A stretch of DNA of 64,000 bases from Zea mays (taxonomy: Eukaryota; Streptophyta; Magnoliopsida; Poales; Poaceae), in the NCBI RefSeq assembly GCF_902167145.1, contig NC_050104.1, positions 99,397,849-99,461,848 on the forward strand, given 5' to 3'. This document shows, one piece after another, positions 10,041 through 21,975 of the stretch (position 1 is its first letter; the number at the start of each line of letters is the position of its first letter). The notes below the pieces were generated by a model. That model was not told the DNA's origin and did not search any database. It worked only from the letters and a program-made list of their open reading frames with translations. The position numbers were made by a program, and so were the translations under genes.

Positions 10041-10053
10041 TGGTATCAGAACC
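10041..10053 (+). other. Primer binding site of element D
   Basis: TGGTATCAGAACC two bases after the LTR matches the 3' end of initiator-Met tRNA, with one likely change in the last bases compared with G (GGAGCC). Confidence 0.85.
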
Positions 10054-10088
10054 GTTCTCTTCAAGAAAGGGACTAATCGCCCGAAGAG

Positions 10089-12476
10089 ATGGATCCTAAG
10101 GGCAAGGGGATGGTGGTCAATGATAAGGAGAAGGAGTCCTTCGTCAATGATCCAAAGGAGGACAAGCCTACTGACTCGGGCTCGAGCCACAAAAGAAAAG
10201 ATAGGAGGAAGAAGAAAACAATGCGCATCAAAGAGATAGTCTACTACGACAGCGACGAATCCTCTTCTTCCCAAAAGGACGACGACAACGACTACGAGAA
10301 AAAGAAGACTGTTAATTCAAACTTCTCTTTTGATTATTATCGTATTCCTCAAAGTACCAATGCTCATTTACTCTCCATTCCACTTGGTAAACCTCCTCAT
10401 TTTGATGGAGAGGACTACGGATTTTGGAGCCACAAAATGCGTAGTCACTTGTTCTCTCTCCATCCTAGTATATGGGAAATAGTAGAGAGTGGAATGAAAT
10501 TTGATAGCTCGGATAGTCCTTTGTTTATCAATGAACAGATTCATAAAAATGCACAAGCTACTACTGTGTTGTTAGCCTCATTGTGTAGGGACGAGTACCA
10601 TAAGGTGAGCGGCTTGGACAATGCTAAGCAGATCTAGGACACCCTCAAGATCTCACATGAGGGGAACAACGTCACCATGCTCACCAAGATGGAGTTGGTG
10701 GAGGGCGAACTCGGGAGATTCGCGATGATAAGGGGGGAGGATCCAACCCAAACGTACAACAGGCTCAAAACCCTCGTCAACAAAATAAGGAGCTATGGAA
10801 GCACGCGATGGACGGACCACGACATCGTCCGCCTAATGCTAAGGTCCTTTACTGTACTTGATTCACATCTGGTAAACAATATTCGTGAAAATCCTAGGTA
10901 CACCAAGATGTCGCCCGAAGAAATTCTTGGGAAATTTGTAAGCGGGCGGATGATGATCAAGAAGGCGAGATACGTGGATGATGCATTGAATGGCCCAATC
11001 CACGAGCCTCAAACTGTTGCTCTCAAAGCGATAAGGAGCAAGGAGGCACTACCTAGCAAGGTGGCGCAAGTTGAGGCGGTCGGGCTTAATGAGGAAGAAA
11101 TGGCCCTTATCATCAAGCGGTTCAAGACGGCGCTAAAAGGTCGCAAGGAGCACCCCAACAAGAACAAGACGAAGGGGAAGCGCTCCTGCTTCAAATGTGG
11201 TAAGATTGGTCATTTTATCGCTAATTGTCCCGATAATGATAGTGACCAGGAAAAGAAGAGTGGAAAGTGGGAAAAGAAGAAGAACTACAAGAAGGCAAAG
11301 GGCGAGGCACATCTTGGAAAGGAGTGGGATTCAGATTGCTCCTCTTCCGACTCCGACAACGAAGGACTCGCCGCCACCGCCTTCAACAAGTCATCCCTCT
11401 TCCCCAACGAGCATCACACATGCCTCATGGCAAAGGAGAAGAAGGTATGTACTCGAAACAATACTACTTATGCTTCTTCAAGCAAGGATGAGTCTAGTGA
11501 TGATGATGAAATAGACTATTCATGCCTATTCAAGGGCTTAGATAGAACTAAGATTGATAAGATTAATGAATTGATTGATGCTTTGAATGATAAGAATAGA
11601 TTACTAGAAAAACAAGAGGACCTTTTATATGAAGAGCATGATAAATTTGTTAGTGCACAAAATTCTCTTGCTCTAGAAGTTAAAAGGAATGAAATGTTTT
11701 CGTGTGAACTATCTACTTGTCATGAAACCATCTCTACTTTAAAAGGTGTTAATGATGATTTAAATGCTAAACTAGAAGTAGCAAATAAATCTAATTCTTG
11801 TGTAGAACATGTTATGATTTGCAATAGGTGCAAAGATTTTAATGTTGATGCTTGTAGTGAACACCTAGTTTGCATTTCTAAATTAAATGATGAAGTGGCT
11901 AGTCTTAATGCCCAACTTAAGACTAGCAAGGGTGAACTTGACAAGCTAAAATTTGCAAGGGATGCCTACACGATTGGTAGACACCCCTCAATTAAGGATG
12001 GTCTTGGCTTCAAGAGAGAAGTCAAGAACTTAACAAGCCATAAGGCTTCCATCTTCGCCAAGGAGAAAGGGAAGGTCCCTATGGCTAGTAGTGCTCAAAA
12101 GAACCATGCCTTCATGTATCATGATAGGAGACATTCTAGAAATGTTTATAGAAGTTATGATGCTTTTGATTCTCATGCCATGGTTGCTTCTAGTTCTTCT
12201 ATTATGCATGATAGAAAATCAGCTAGAAGAAATGTTATTAATCACATGCCTAGAAGAAATGTTGCTCATGTTTCTAGGAAAATAATAAATGAACCTTCTA
12301 CAATTTATCATGCTTGCAATGCTTCATTTGCGATTTGTAGAAAGGATAGGAAAGTGATTGCTAGGAAACTAGGGGCAAAATGCAAGGGAGATAAAACTTG
12401 CATTTGGATCCCTAAGGATATTGTCACTAACCTTGTAGGACCCAACAAGAGTTGGGTACCTAAGACCCAAGCCTAA
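10089..12476 (+). pseudogene. gag: Gag of element D, one nonsense codon
   Basis: 795 codons in one frame from MDPKGKG. A TAG at 10635-10637 replaces the Trp codon seen in G (AKQIWDTLK). It sits at codon 183, so an unsuppressed product would lack nearly the whole capsid and the zinc knuckle. The frame then stays open to TAA 12474-12476. Order in the protein: acidic/basic N-terminus, a UBN2-like capsid region, the knuckle CFKCGKIGHFIANC (C-X2-C-X4-H-X4-C, near residue 370), a Ser/Asp-rich acidic stretch, then a predicted coiled coil of about 120 residues typical of the long Sirevirus Gag. No other damage was seen. Confidence 0.9.
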
Positions 12477-12483
12477 ATTTGCC

Positions 12484-15400
12484 TTGCAGGTTTATGCATC
12501 CGGAGGATCAAGCTGGATTATCGACAGCGGATGCACAAACCACATGACAGGGGAGAAGAAGATGTTCACCTCCTACGTCAAGAATAAAGATTCCCAAGAT
12601 TCAATCATATTCGGTGACGGGAATCAAGGCAAGGTTAAAGGCTTAGGCAAGATTGCAATCTCAAATGAGCACTCTATTTCTAATGTATTCTTAGTAGAGT
12701 CGCTTGGATATAATTTGTTATCTGTAAGTCAATTATGTAATATGGGATATAATTGTCTATTCACAAATGTAGATGTGTCTGTCTTTAGAAGAAGTGATGG
12801 TTCATTAGCTTTTAAGGGTGTATTAGACGGCAAACTCTATTTAGTTGATTTTGCAAAAGAGGAGGCCGGTCTAGATGCATGCTTAATTGCTAAGAATAGC
12901 ATGGGCTGGCTGTGGCATCGCCGCTTAGCACATGTGGGGATGAAGAACCTTCACAAGCTTCTAAAGGGAGAACACGTGATAGGTCTAACTAATGTTACCT
13001 TCAAAAAAGATAGACCTTGTGCAACTTGTCAAGCAGGGAAACAGGTGGGAAGCTCTCATCATGCTAAAAATGTGATGACAACATCAAGACCCCTGGAGTT
13101 ACTTCATATGGACCTCTTCGGACCTGTCGCCTATCTAAGCATAGGAGGAAGTAAGTATGGTCTTGTTATAGTTGATGATTTTTCCCGCTTCACTTGGGTA
13201 TTCTTTTTGCAGGATAAATCTGAAACCCAAGGGACCCTCAAGCGCTTCCTAAGGAGAGCTCAAAACGAGTTTGAGCTCAAGGTGAAGAAGATAAGGAGCG
13301 ACAATGGGTCCGAGTTCAAGAACCTTCAAGTGGAGGAGTATCTTGAGGAGGAAGGAATCAAGCACGAGTTCTCCGCTCCCTACACACCACAGCAAAATGG
13401 TGTCGTAGAGAGGAAGAACAGGACGCTTATAGACATGGCGAGGACGATGCTTGGAGAGTTCAAGACCCCCGAGCGCTTTTGGTCGGAAGCCGTGAACACG
13501 GCTTGCCACGCCATCAACTGGGTCTACCTTCATCGCCTCCTCAAGAAGACTTCGTATGAGCTACTAACTGGTAACAAACCCAATGTCTCGTATTTCCGAG
13601 TTTTTGGGAGTAAATGCTACATTCTAGTGAATAAGGGTAGGAATTCCAAATTTGCTCCCAAAGCGGTAGAAGGGTTTTTGTTAGGGTATGGCTCAAATAC
13701 AAAGGCTTATAGGGTCTTCAACAAATCATCGGGTTTGGTTGAAGTCTCTAGCGACGTTGTATTTGATGAGACTAATGGCTCTCCAAGAGAGCAAGTTGTT
13801 GATCTTGATGATGTAGATGAAGAAGACATTCCAACGGCCGTAATACGCACCATGGCGATTGGAGATGTGAGGCCACTGGAACAAACGGAGCAAGATCAAC
13901 CTTCTTCCTCAACAATGGTACATCCCCCAACTCAAGAAGATGAACAGGTACATCAAGAGGAGGCGTGTGATCAAGGGGGAGCACAAGATGATCATTTAAC
14001 GGAGGAAGAAGCACAACCGGCACCTCCAACCCAAGTTCGAGCGATGATTCAAAGGGATCATCCCGTTGACCAGATTTTGGGTGACATTAGCAAGGGAGTA
14101 ACTACTCGGTCTCGATTAGTTAATTTTTGTGAGCATTACTCCTTTGTCTCTTCTATTGAGCCTTTCAGGGTAGAGGAGGCCTTGCTAGATCCGGACTGGG
14201 TGTTGGCCATGCAAGAGGAGCTCAATAACTTCAAGAGAAATGAAGTGTGGACACTTGTACCTCGTCCCAAGCAAAATGTTGTGGGAACCAAGTGGGTGTT
14301 TCGCAACAAACAAGACAAGCACGGGGTGGTGACAAGGAATAAGGCACGACTTGTGGCAAAAGGTTATGCCCAAGTCGCAGGTTTGGACTTTAAGGAGACT
14401 TTTGCTCCTGTGGCTAGGCTAGAGTCAATTCGCATATTGTTAGCCTATGCTACTCACCATTCTTTCAGGTTGTTCCAAATGGATGTGAAGAGCGCTTTCC
14501 TCAATGGGCCAATCAAGGAGGAGGTGTACGTGGAGCAACCCCCTGGCTTCGAGGATGAACGGTACCCCGACCACGTGTGTAATCTCTCTAAGGCGCTCTA
14601 TGGACTTAAGCAAGCCCCAAGAGCATGGTATGAATGCCTTAGAGACTTTTTAATTGCTAATGCTTTCAAGGTTGGGAAAGCCGATCCAACTCTTTTTACT
14701 AAGACTTGTGATGGTGATCTTTTTGTGTGCCAAATTTATGTCGATGACATAATATTTGGTTCTACTAACCAAAAGTCTTGTGAAGAGTTTCGCAGGGTGA
14801 TGACTCAAAAGTTTGAGATGTCGATGATGGGCGAGCTAAGCTATTTCCTTGGGTTCCAAGTGAGGCAACTCAAGGATGGGACCTTCATCTCCCAAACAAA
14901 GTACACGCAAGACTTGATCAAGAGGTTTGGGATGAAGGACGCCAAGCCCGCAAAGACTCCAATGGGAACCGACGGACACACCGACCTCAACAAAGGAGGT
15001 AAGTCCGTTGATCAAAAGGCATACCGGTCTATGATAAGGTCTTTACTTTATTTATGTGCTAGTAGACCGGATATTATGCTTAGCGTATGCATGTGTGCTA
15101 GATTTCAATCCGATCCAAGGGAATGTCACTTAGTGGCGGTGAAGCGAATTCTTAGATATTTAGTCGCTACGCCTTGCTTCGGGATCTGGTATCCAAAGGG
15201 GTCTACCTTTGACTTGATTGGATATTCAGACTCTGACTATGCTGGATGTAAGGTCGATAGGAAGAGTACATCGGGGACGTGCCAATTCTTAGGAAGGTCC
15301 CTGGTGTCATGGAGTTCCAAGAAACAAACTTCCGTTGCCCTATCCACCGCTGAGGCCGAGTACGTTGCCGCAAGACAGTGTTGCGCGCAACTACTTTGGA

Positions 15401-15690
15401 TGAGGCAAACCCTCAGGGACTTTGGCTACAATCTGAGCAAAGTCCCACTCCTATGTGATAATGAGAGTGCTATCCGCATGGCGGAAAATCCTGTTGAGCA
15501 CAGCCGCACAAAGCACATAGACATCCGACATCACTTTTTGAGAGACCACCAGCAAAAGGGAGATATCGAAGTGTTTCATGTTAGCACCGAGAACCAGCTA
15601 GCCGATATCTTTACCAAGCCTCTAGATGAGAAGACCTTTTGCAGGCTGCGTAGTGAGCTAAATGTCTTAGATTCGTGGAACTTGGATTGA
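12484..15690 (+). CDS. pol: Pol of element D (protease, integrase, RT, RNase H)
   Basis: 1068 codons counted from a TTG at 12484; the same frame is open upstream to 12439 and overlaps the end of gag by 38 bases in the +1 frame, so the true start is not a plain AUG. Copia order: aspartic protease DSG near residue 14; integrase zinc region HRRLAH...CATCQAGK near 144-185; catalytic D in MDLFGP (about 208), D in SDNGSEF (about 272), E in NGVVERK (about 307); [11 protein letters not shown] near 750; RNase H DSDYAG near 918 and TAEAEYVAA near 955. Compared with G it carries Gly-to-Arg changes in MIRSLLYL and AARQCC, the second next to the RNase H active site, so activity is doubtful although the frame is open. 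Confidence 0.92.
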   Translation: MQVYASGGSSWIIDSGCTNHMTGEKKMFTSYVKNKDSQDSIIFGDGNQGKVKGLGKIAISNEHSISNVFLVESLGYNLLSVSQLCNMGYNCLFTNVDVSVFRRSDGSLAFKGVLDGKLYLVDFAKEEAGLDACLIAKNSMGWLWHRRLAHVGMKNLHKLLKGEHVIGLTNVTFKKDRPCATCQAGKQVGSSHHAKNVMTTSRPLELLHMDLFGPVAYLSIGGSKYGLVIVDDFSRFTWVFFLQDKSETQGTLKRFLRRAQNEFELKVKKIRSDNGSEFKNLQVEEYLEEEGIKHEFSAPYTPQQNGVVERKNRTLIDMARTMLGEFKTPERFWSEAVNTACHAINWVYLHRLLKKTSYELLTGNKPNVSYFRVFGSKCYILVNKGRNSKFAPKAVEGFLLGYGSNTKAYRVFNKSSGLVEVSSDVVFDETNGSPREQVVDLDDVDEEDIPTAVIRTMAIGDVRPLEQTEQDQPSSSTMVHPPTQEDEQVHQEEACDQGGAQDDHLTEEEAQPAPPTQVRAMIQRDHPVDQILGDISKGVTTRSRLVNFCEHYSFVSSIEPFRVEEALLDPDWVLAMQEELNNFKRNEVWTLVPRPKQNVVGTKWVFRNKQDKHGVVTRNKARLVAKGYAQVAGLDFKETFAPVARLESIRILLAYATHHSFRLFQMDVKSAFLNGPIKEEVYVEQPPGFEDERYPDHVCNLSKALYGLKQAPRAWYECLRDFLIANAFKVGKADPTLFTKTCDGDLFVCQIYVDDIIFGSTNQKSCEEFRRVMTQKFEMSMMGELSYFLGFQVRQLKDGTFISQTKYTQDLIKRFGMKDAKPAKTPMGTDGHTDLNKGGKSVDQKAYRSMIRSLLYLCASRPDIMLSVCMCARFQSDPRECHLVAVKRILRYLVATPCFGIWYPKGSTFDLIGYSDSDYAGCKVDRKSTSGTCQFLGRSLVSWSSKKQTSVALSTAEAEYVAARQCCAQLLWMRQTLRDFGYNLSKVPLLCDNESAIRMAENPVEHSRTKHIDIRHHFLRDHQQKGDIEVFHVSTENQLADIFTKPLDEKTFCRLRSELNVLDSWNLD

Positions 15691-16478
15691 TTTGTAGCAT
15701 ACATGTGTTTTATGCCTTGATCATGTTCCTTAATGCATTTTGTTGTCTATTTATGGTGCTCAAGTTGTACAAGCACTCCCCGGACCTCACAAGTCCAATT
15801 GCAAGTGATGCACATATTTAGGGGGAGATGCACTACAACTTGACCCTTTGAGACTAACTGTGTGCTGGAGTTTGCTTTATTTAGTCTCAAAGGAGGTTTG
15901 AAAGGGAAAGGTGGACTTGGACCATGCAAGACTTCCACTGCACTCCGATGAAAGAGTAACTAATTCCAAGTTCATCTTTGACCTCTTATTGCCTTTTTAC
16001 TCTTAGTTGAAGATTTTGGTGAGGCAATGGGGTTAAAGGGCCAAAATTGATCCCGTTTTGGTGCTTGATGCCAAAGGGGGAGAAAATAAGGCCAAAGCAA
16101 GAAATGGATCAGCTACCACTTGAGGAATTTTGAAAAAGTAGAGTTAGAGTTTTTGTTTGTCAAAATACTCTTGTTTGTCTCTTATTGTCAAAAGTTGGCC
16201 TCTTGTGGGGAGAAGGCTTAATTATGGGAAAAGGGGGAGTTTTTGAAATCTTTGATCAATTTCTCTTGGAACAACTCTTGTTATATCTCAACAAGTGTGT
16301 TTGACTTAGAGATAGGAAATTGAGGTTGATTTGCAAAAACAAACCAAGTGGTGGCAAAGAATGATCCATATATGCCAAATTTGATTCAAAACAAATTTGT
16401 GTTCTCATTTGAATTGATGTTGCACTTCTTTTAGTTGCTTTATGTTGTGTTGGCATAAATCACCAAAAAGGGGGAGAT
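15691..16478 (+). other. 3' noncoding region of element D with repeated polypurine tracts
   Basis: No supported gene. Purine tracts resembling the real one occur at about 15818-15829 (TTTAGGGGGAGA), 16073-16086 (AAAGGGGGAGA) and 16228-16239 (AAAAGGGGGAGT). The tract used lies at 16461-16478 next to the LTR. An internal TTGAAAGGGAAA, resembling the LTR start, occurs at about 15898. Multiple PPTs are a described feature of Sireviruses. Confidence 0.75.
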
Positions 16479-17739
16479 TGAAAGGGAAATGTGCCCTTGG
16501 GCCATTTCTAAGTATTTTGGTGATTTAGTGTCCAACACAAGTGCTTAAGTGATAAACTATGTCAAATGATGGATAAGGTGCAAATCAATACAAAGGTATG
16601 ATTCTAGACTTAGTACATTGTTTTTTGTGTACTAACATGTTTGTCTAAGTGTTAGAATCAGAGAAAATGCAATTGAAAAAGAGTGGCTTGAAGCAGCCAA
16701 GAGTCTGCTCAGTCTGGGTGCACCGGACTGTCCGGTGGTGCACCGGACAGTGTCCGGTGCGCCAGGCTGACTCAGACGAACTTGCCGCTCTCGGGAAATC
16801 GTCGGCGACGTATGGCTATAAATCACCGGACTGTCTGGTGGTGCACCGGACTGTCCGGTGAGCCAACAGTCAGCCGGGCCAACGGTCGGCCGCGGAATCC
16901 GCGCGCGACGCGTGGCAAGTGCCAACGGTCGGATGGGGCACCGGACTGTCCGGTGTGCATCGGACAGTGTCCGGTGCGCCAACGGCTCCAAGACTGCAAC
17001 GGTCGGCTTCACCCAATAAGGAAAGAGATCCGCACCGGACAGTGTCCGGTGGTGCACCGGACTGTCCGGTGTGCCAGGCGACAGAAGGCAAGAATTGCCT
17101 TCTTGAAATGCTCTCAATGGCTCCTAGCTGCCTTGGGGCTATAAAAGGGACCCCTAGGCGCATGGAGGAGAACACCAAGCATTCTCTAAGCATTCCTAAG
17201 CACCAAGACTTTGATTCCGCGCATTTGATTCTTTGTGATAGCAACTAGAGCTCCATTTGAGTTGTGAACTCGCCGGGTTGTGTTGTGAGCTCTTGTTGTG
17301 ACTTGTGTGCGTGTTGGTGTTTTGATTTTGTGTCTTGTGTGCGTTGCTCATCCCTTCCTTACTCCATGCTTCTTTGTGAACATCAAAGTGTAAGGGCGAG
17401 AGGCTCCAAGTTGTGGAGATTCCTCGCAAACGGGATATAATAAAGTGAAAGCAAAACACTGTGGTATTCAAGTGGGTCCTTGGACCGCTTGAAAGGGGTT
17501 GATTGCAACCCTCGTCCGTTGGGATGCCACAACGTGGAGTAGGCAAGTGTTGGACTTGGCCGAACAATGGGATAAACCACTGTGCCATCTCTATATTGAT
17601 CTCTTTGTGGTTATCGTGTTGTGCAAGTTCTCCTCTCTAGCCACTTGGCTTATTCGTGCTAACTCCTAATCAAGTTTTGTGGATTAAGTTTCAAGTGTTT
17701 TACATGATCACCTATTCACCCCCCCTCTAGGTGCTCTCA
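16479..17739 (+). repeat. 3' LTR of element D
   Basis: 1261 bases, 24 longer than the 5' LTR. The main difference is one extra palindrome half-unit near 17035-17070. TATAAAAGGG recurs at about 17140. It ends in GTGCTCTCA before the target copy GTATT. Confidence 0.95.
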
Positions 17740-18603
17740 GTATTTCTATCCTTAGTCTTAGATTGAAAGGGAAATGAAGTATTCAGCGAAGACAAAGCTT
17801 CCACTCCAACTCTGACGGTATCATTTATCCTTTGCCGTTACTCATGTAACTCTCATTGGTATGACCCTTCACTCATATTTATTTTACCATTTGGGAGAAA
17901 ATATTAGGCCCCAAAGGGGGAGAAAATGCAAAAGGGCTCTTAAGTTCTTCGTTTTTGGCAATTAATGCCAAAGAGGGGAGAAACTATTAAGCCCAAAGCA
18001 AAAGGACCACACCATCAATTCAAAAAAATTCACAAAATGTTTATTTCAATTGGTATTTGAGTTAGCCTCAAAATGAATTTTCAATTGGTATTTGAGTTAT
18101 TTTTCAATTACTATCTCATTTGATATTTCAAAATTATCCTTCAAATTGGTATCCTCAAAACCTCTCATTAGTATGAAAAAAATTTCAATTGGTTTTTGGT
18201 ATCCATTTCAAAAAGGGAAAATCATTTCAAAAACCCTCTTGAAAGCTAAGGGAAGAATTCATTCAGGGGGAGCTTTCATTTAGTCAAAGGAAAAGCATTT
18301 GAAATAGGGGGAGGAATTTCAAATCTTAAAAATGCTTCTTGCAATCGTATTCCTATACCTTTGACTATTTGCAAAAGATTTTTGAAAAGATTCTTCCAAA
18401 AGATTTGCAAAACAAAAAAGGGGTGAAAATGTGGTCCAAAATGTTAAATAAGAGAAACGCAATCCATTCATATGTATAAAGCCTTTCATTGGTTTAATTC
18501 TAAGTAACCTATGCACATCAAATTCAAATGCAAACTAGTTACAATTCTACACTTCATATTTGTTTTGGTTAGTTTTGGCATCAATCACCAAATAGGGGGA
18601 GAT
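17740..18603 (+). mobile_element. Element E, second fragment: 3' noncoding region
   Basis: Continues from 8801 after the D insertion. No coding frame is supported. It is A/T-rich, with several direct repeats of TCAATTGGTATTTGAG (18045-18100), and polypurine tracts at about 17913, 17970, 18263 and 18301. The functional tract is 18591-18603 (AATAGGGGGAGAT). Confidence 0.75.
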
Positions 18604-19808
18604 TGAAAGGGAAATGGACTTAATCATTTCCTATAATCGATTTTTGTGGTTAACGTCTAACACAAACCACGTAGACTAACTAGTTTGTCTAGATATCATC
18701 TATCTCAGGTGCATAAGGTTCAACATAAACCAAGAAAGAAATTCAGTTGGGGAGACAATCAAAATTGGAGCAAAAGGACTTAGACTGTGCTGCCTTTGGC
18801 GCACCGGACACTGCCCGCCAGGCCAGGCACCCATCCAACTAACCACTCTCGGGTTTCTTTTGGGCACACTCTACTATAATTCACTGGACTGTCCGGTGTG
18901 GCACCAGACTGTCCGGTGAGCCAGCGGAGCAACGGTTCCGTGCGCGCCATCGGTCGACAAACAGTGCCGCACATAAGTCATAGGTCACCGGACTGTCCGG
19001 TGTGGCACCGGACTTTCCGGTGTAGCAAAAAGACAAACGGCTCCAACGATCAACAGCTCCAAACCCTAATGGACGCGCTGACGTGGCACGCACCGGACAG
19101 TGAATAGTGACTGTCCGGTGCGCCACCGGACTGTCCGGTGTGCCCATTGCCAGCAGACTTTACCAACGGCTAGGAAGTGGGTGGGGGCTATAAATACTCC
19201 CAACCACCTCATTCAAATCCATCCAAGTGTTCTAAATTCAACATTCAATACAAGAGCAAAAGACTCCACTCCAAGACACATTCAATAGATCAAAATCCTC
19301 TCCAAGTCCCAAAATCAACTCCACCGCTTAGTGACTTAAGAGAGAGAGAGAGAGAGAGAGTTTTGTGTTCATTTGCGCTCTTGTTTCTTGGATTGCCTTC
19401 TTCCTATCTCATTCCAATTCTTGAGTGCTTTGTAAAGCCAAGCAAGAGACACCAAGTGTATGGTGGTCCTTGCGGGGTCTTAGTGACCCGTGTGATTAAG
19501 AGAAGGCTCACTCGGTCTAAGTGGCCGTTTGAGAGAGAGGGAAAGGGTTGAAATAGACCCAGCCTTTGTGGCCTCCTCAACGAGGACTAGGTTCTTTGGA
19601 ACCGAACCTCGGTAAAACAAATCACCATGTCTACTCGCTTTGATTCTCGCTTGATTTGTTTGCCCTCTTTCATCTCTCTAATGTTTTCTTGCTAGTATTG
19701 ATTTGAGTTAGCTCCCATACGTCATCCTTTGAGCAACCCCGGCCTTAGTGTGTGTTTAAGTTTATAAATTTCAGGTTTCGCCTATTCACCCCCTCTAGGC
19801 GACTTTCA
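18604..19808 (+). repeat. 3' LTR of element E
   Basis: 1205 bases, TGAAAGGG...CGACTTTCA, distinct from the D and G LTRs. It holds CACCGGAC palindromes, TATAAATA at 19189-19196 and a GA microsatellite at 19339-19360. The following CCATC (19809-19813) is the candidate target copy. E is inserted in gag-like sequence of F. Confidence 0.85.
19339..19360 (+). repeat. (GA)11 microsatellite
   Basis: Uninterrupted AG dinucleotide run within the transcribed part of the E LTR. Confidence 0.9.
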
Positions 19809-21970
19809 CCATCGGGATTGACACCATCGCAAAAGCAAAATTACAACGCCTAAGAGCGAAGGAGAACAAAAAAATGACGCGGAAAAAATATTCAATGACA
19901 CACATCCGATGTACCCCTCACCATAAAAGAGATGGAGACCAAAGGTCGTTGAGGAAAAGCAAACAACCACAAATTCGGAAAATAAAACAACAATTGTGCA
20001 GCTCTCTGCATGTATGGCAGACCGTCCGGCTATAAAGGCCGGACCGTCCGCACATGGCGCGGACCGTCCGACCCTTGAGTCCGGATCGTCCGCACTACAA
20101 CAGGACACCTCCAACGACGTGCCGACAACCATGGAGGAGGACGACCTACTGAGAGAACACCTGGTCAACTATGAAGCTTCTCCAGAGCACCCAGGTATGG
20201 ACGTAAATGTCATTACATTTCCGCCGATTGTACTATTATCTGCGACGATGAACTTGTCGTTGTTCAGTTCGACTTTGGTCCTAAAGAGGTCGCCTTCACT
20301 AAACCAAAGGAATCGGTAAATCATTTAAAGCCACTATTCATGCACGGTCACATTGATGGGATATCGATTGCTAAAATATTGGTAGACGGAGGGGGGCGTA
20401 AATCTAATGCCTTATTCATTGTACAGAAAATTAGGTAAACAGGACGACGAACTTGTCAAGACCAACATGACCCTCAGCGGCGTTGGAACTGATAGTTCGA
20501 TCAAAGCCAAGGGAGTCTCATCCGTTGAGTTAACCATCATGACTAAGACCCTTGCTGCTGCATTCTTTGTTGCTTTTGTAGAAGGAAATTACAGTCTAAT
20601 CTTAGGCAGAGATTGGATTCATGCTAATCAATGTGTACCTTCTACGTTACATCAAATATTACTACAATGGGTAAGTGACGATGTATTACAAGTACATGCC
20701 GATGCATCGGCCTGTATCGCCATGACCGATGCCCCTGTACTTTGGACCTATGAGACTACTACGTGTCTCACAGGAGTAGATTTTTTCTGATTATCAGTTC
20801 ATAAGTATAGATAAAAAGGGTTTCATTCCTATAATGCTAGAGGTGATGGAGAATTGGCTAAATCCTAAATAAAGTTTAAATGGTGAGTACACACATAGTG
20901 AACATGTCTTTGGTCGCGAACGGTTCGGCCTCTAAGGCCAGACGGTCCGGTCTGTCGCAGAACAGTTCGACTTTTAACGCCGAACAACCACAACAACATA
21001 AAACAATTGTTGCGGGCGATCAAGCCCTCGAGACCGGACTGTCCGCCGTCACACAGAGATCACCTAATTCCTCTGTGGGAGACATAATAGAGGAAATTCA
21101 GAGATCTCGACAAGTTAGGACAAGGGTTTACATCGGCCGATCCTTTGGAGGAGATTGATATAGGATATGGTAAAACTCCAAGGCCGACTTTTGTAAACAA
21201 GACCCTGAAGAACGATCCTAGAAATAAAATGGTCGGTATATTAAAAGAATATTCTGATTGCTTTGCCTTGGATTACACCGAGATGCCAGGATTAGGCTGA
21301 GACATAGTAGAACATCAGCTACCTATTACGTCTGGCTTCAAACCTTTCAAGCAGAAGCACAAAACATTTCGTCCAGACTTACTCCCACGAATAAAGGACA
21401 AAATTCACCGGCTGTTGGAAGCTAACTTTATTAGACCTTGCAGATACGCGGAGTGGGTCTCTAATATTGTGCCGATGGAGAAAAAAGAATCAGGTAAGCT
21501 CAGAGTATGCATTGATTTCCGCAATTTAAATAGAGCTACTCCTAAAGATGAATATCCTATGCCCATAGCCGACACGTTAATTAATAATGCGTCAGGAAAT
21601 AGAATTATTAGCTTTCTTGATGGAACTGCCGGATATAACCAGATTTTCATGGCCGAAGAAGACACATCTAAAACAACCTTTATATGTTCAGGCTTCATTG
21701 GTTTGTTTGAGTGGGTTGTCATGACATTTGGTCTAAAAATGCTGGGGCTACTTATTAGAGGCCTATGAATTTGATCTTTCACGAGCTATTGGGAAACACT
21801 TTGGAAGTTTACATTGATGACATTGTGGTTAAATCGACTGAGTTTAGTTCTCATATAGCTGATTTGCGCAAAGCCTTTGATAAAATGCGTCGGTATGTCT
21901 AAAAATGAACCCACGTAAATGTGCTTTTGGGGTGTCGACTGGTAAGTTCTTAGGGTTCATCATTCATTAA
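19809..21970 (+). pseudogene. Element F gag end, protease and start of RT
   Basis: Pieces in several frames. Around 19980-20110 repeated GGACCGTCCG-type palindromes interrupt a gag tail. Protease remains lie near 20340-20780 (ILVDGG, shifted frame, then MPYSLYRKLGK, then LILGRDWIHANQCVPSTLHQIL). RT starts near 21160 and includes GKLRVCIDFRNLN, then FEWVVMTFGLK (21706 onward), and in another frame the YIDDIVVKS catalytic motif near 21810-21837. At least one stop (about 21298) and several frameshifts separate them. The sequence breaks at 21975 and resumes at 30972. Confidence 0.8.
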
Positions 21971-21975
21971 CATGG

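Larger units (their letters stand above)
8802..17739 (+). mobile_element. Element D: complete Opie/Ji-like Sirevirus (Ty1-copia)
   Basis: 8938 bases with two LTRs, primer site, gag, pol, 3' noncoding region and polypurine tract. It is flanked by a perfect 5-bp target duplication GTATT (8797-8801 and 17740-17744). The LTRs differ by about 28 substitutions and one indel of about 24 bp inside the palindrome cluster (count by eye). At 1.3e-8 per site per year, a rate assumed for grass LTRs, this is very roughly 0.9 million years. gag has one nonsense codon; pol is open. The family call rests on the strong likeness of the proteins to maize Opie. Confidence 0.95.

Noticed and set aside
10041..10053. 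tRNA gene fragments at primer sites
   Set aside because: Only 12-13 bases complementary to a tRNA 3' end at the expected place; these are primer binding sites, not tRNA genes.
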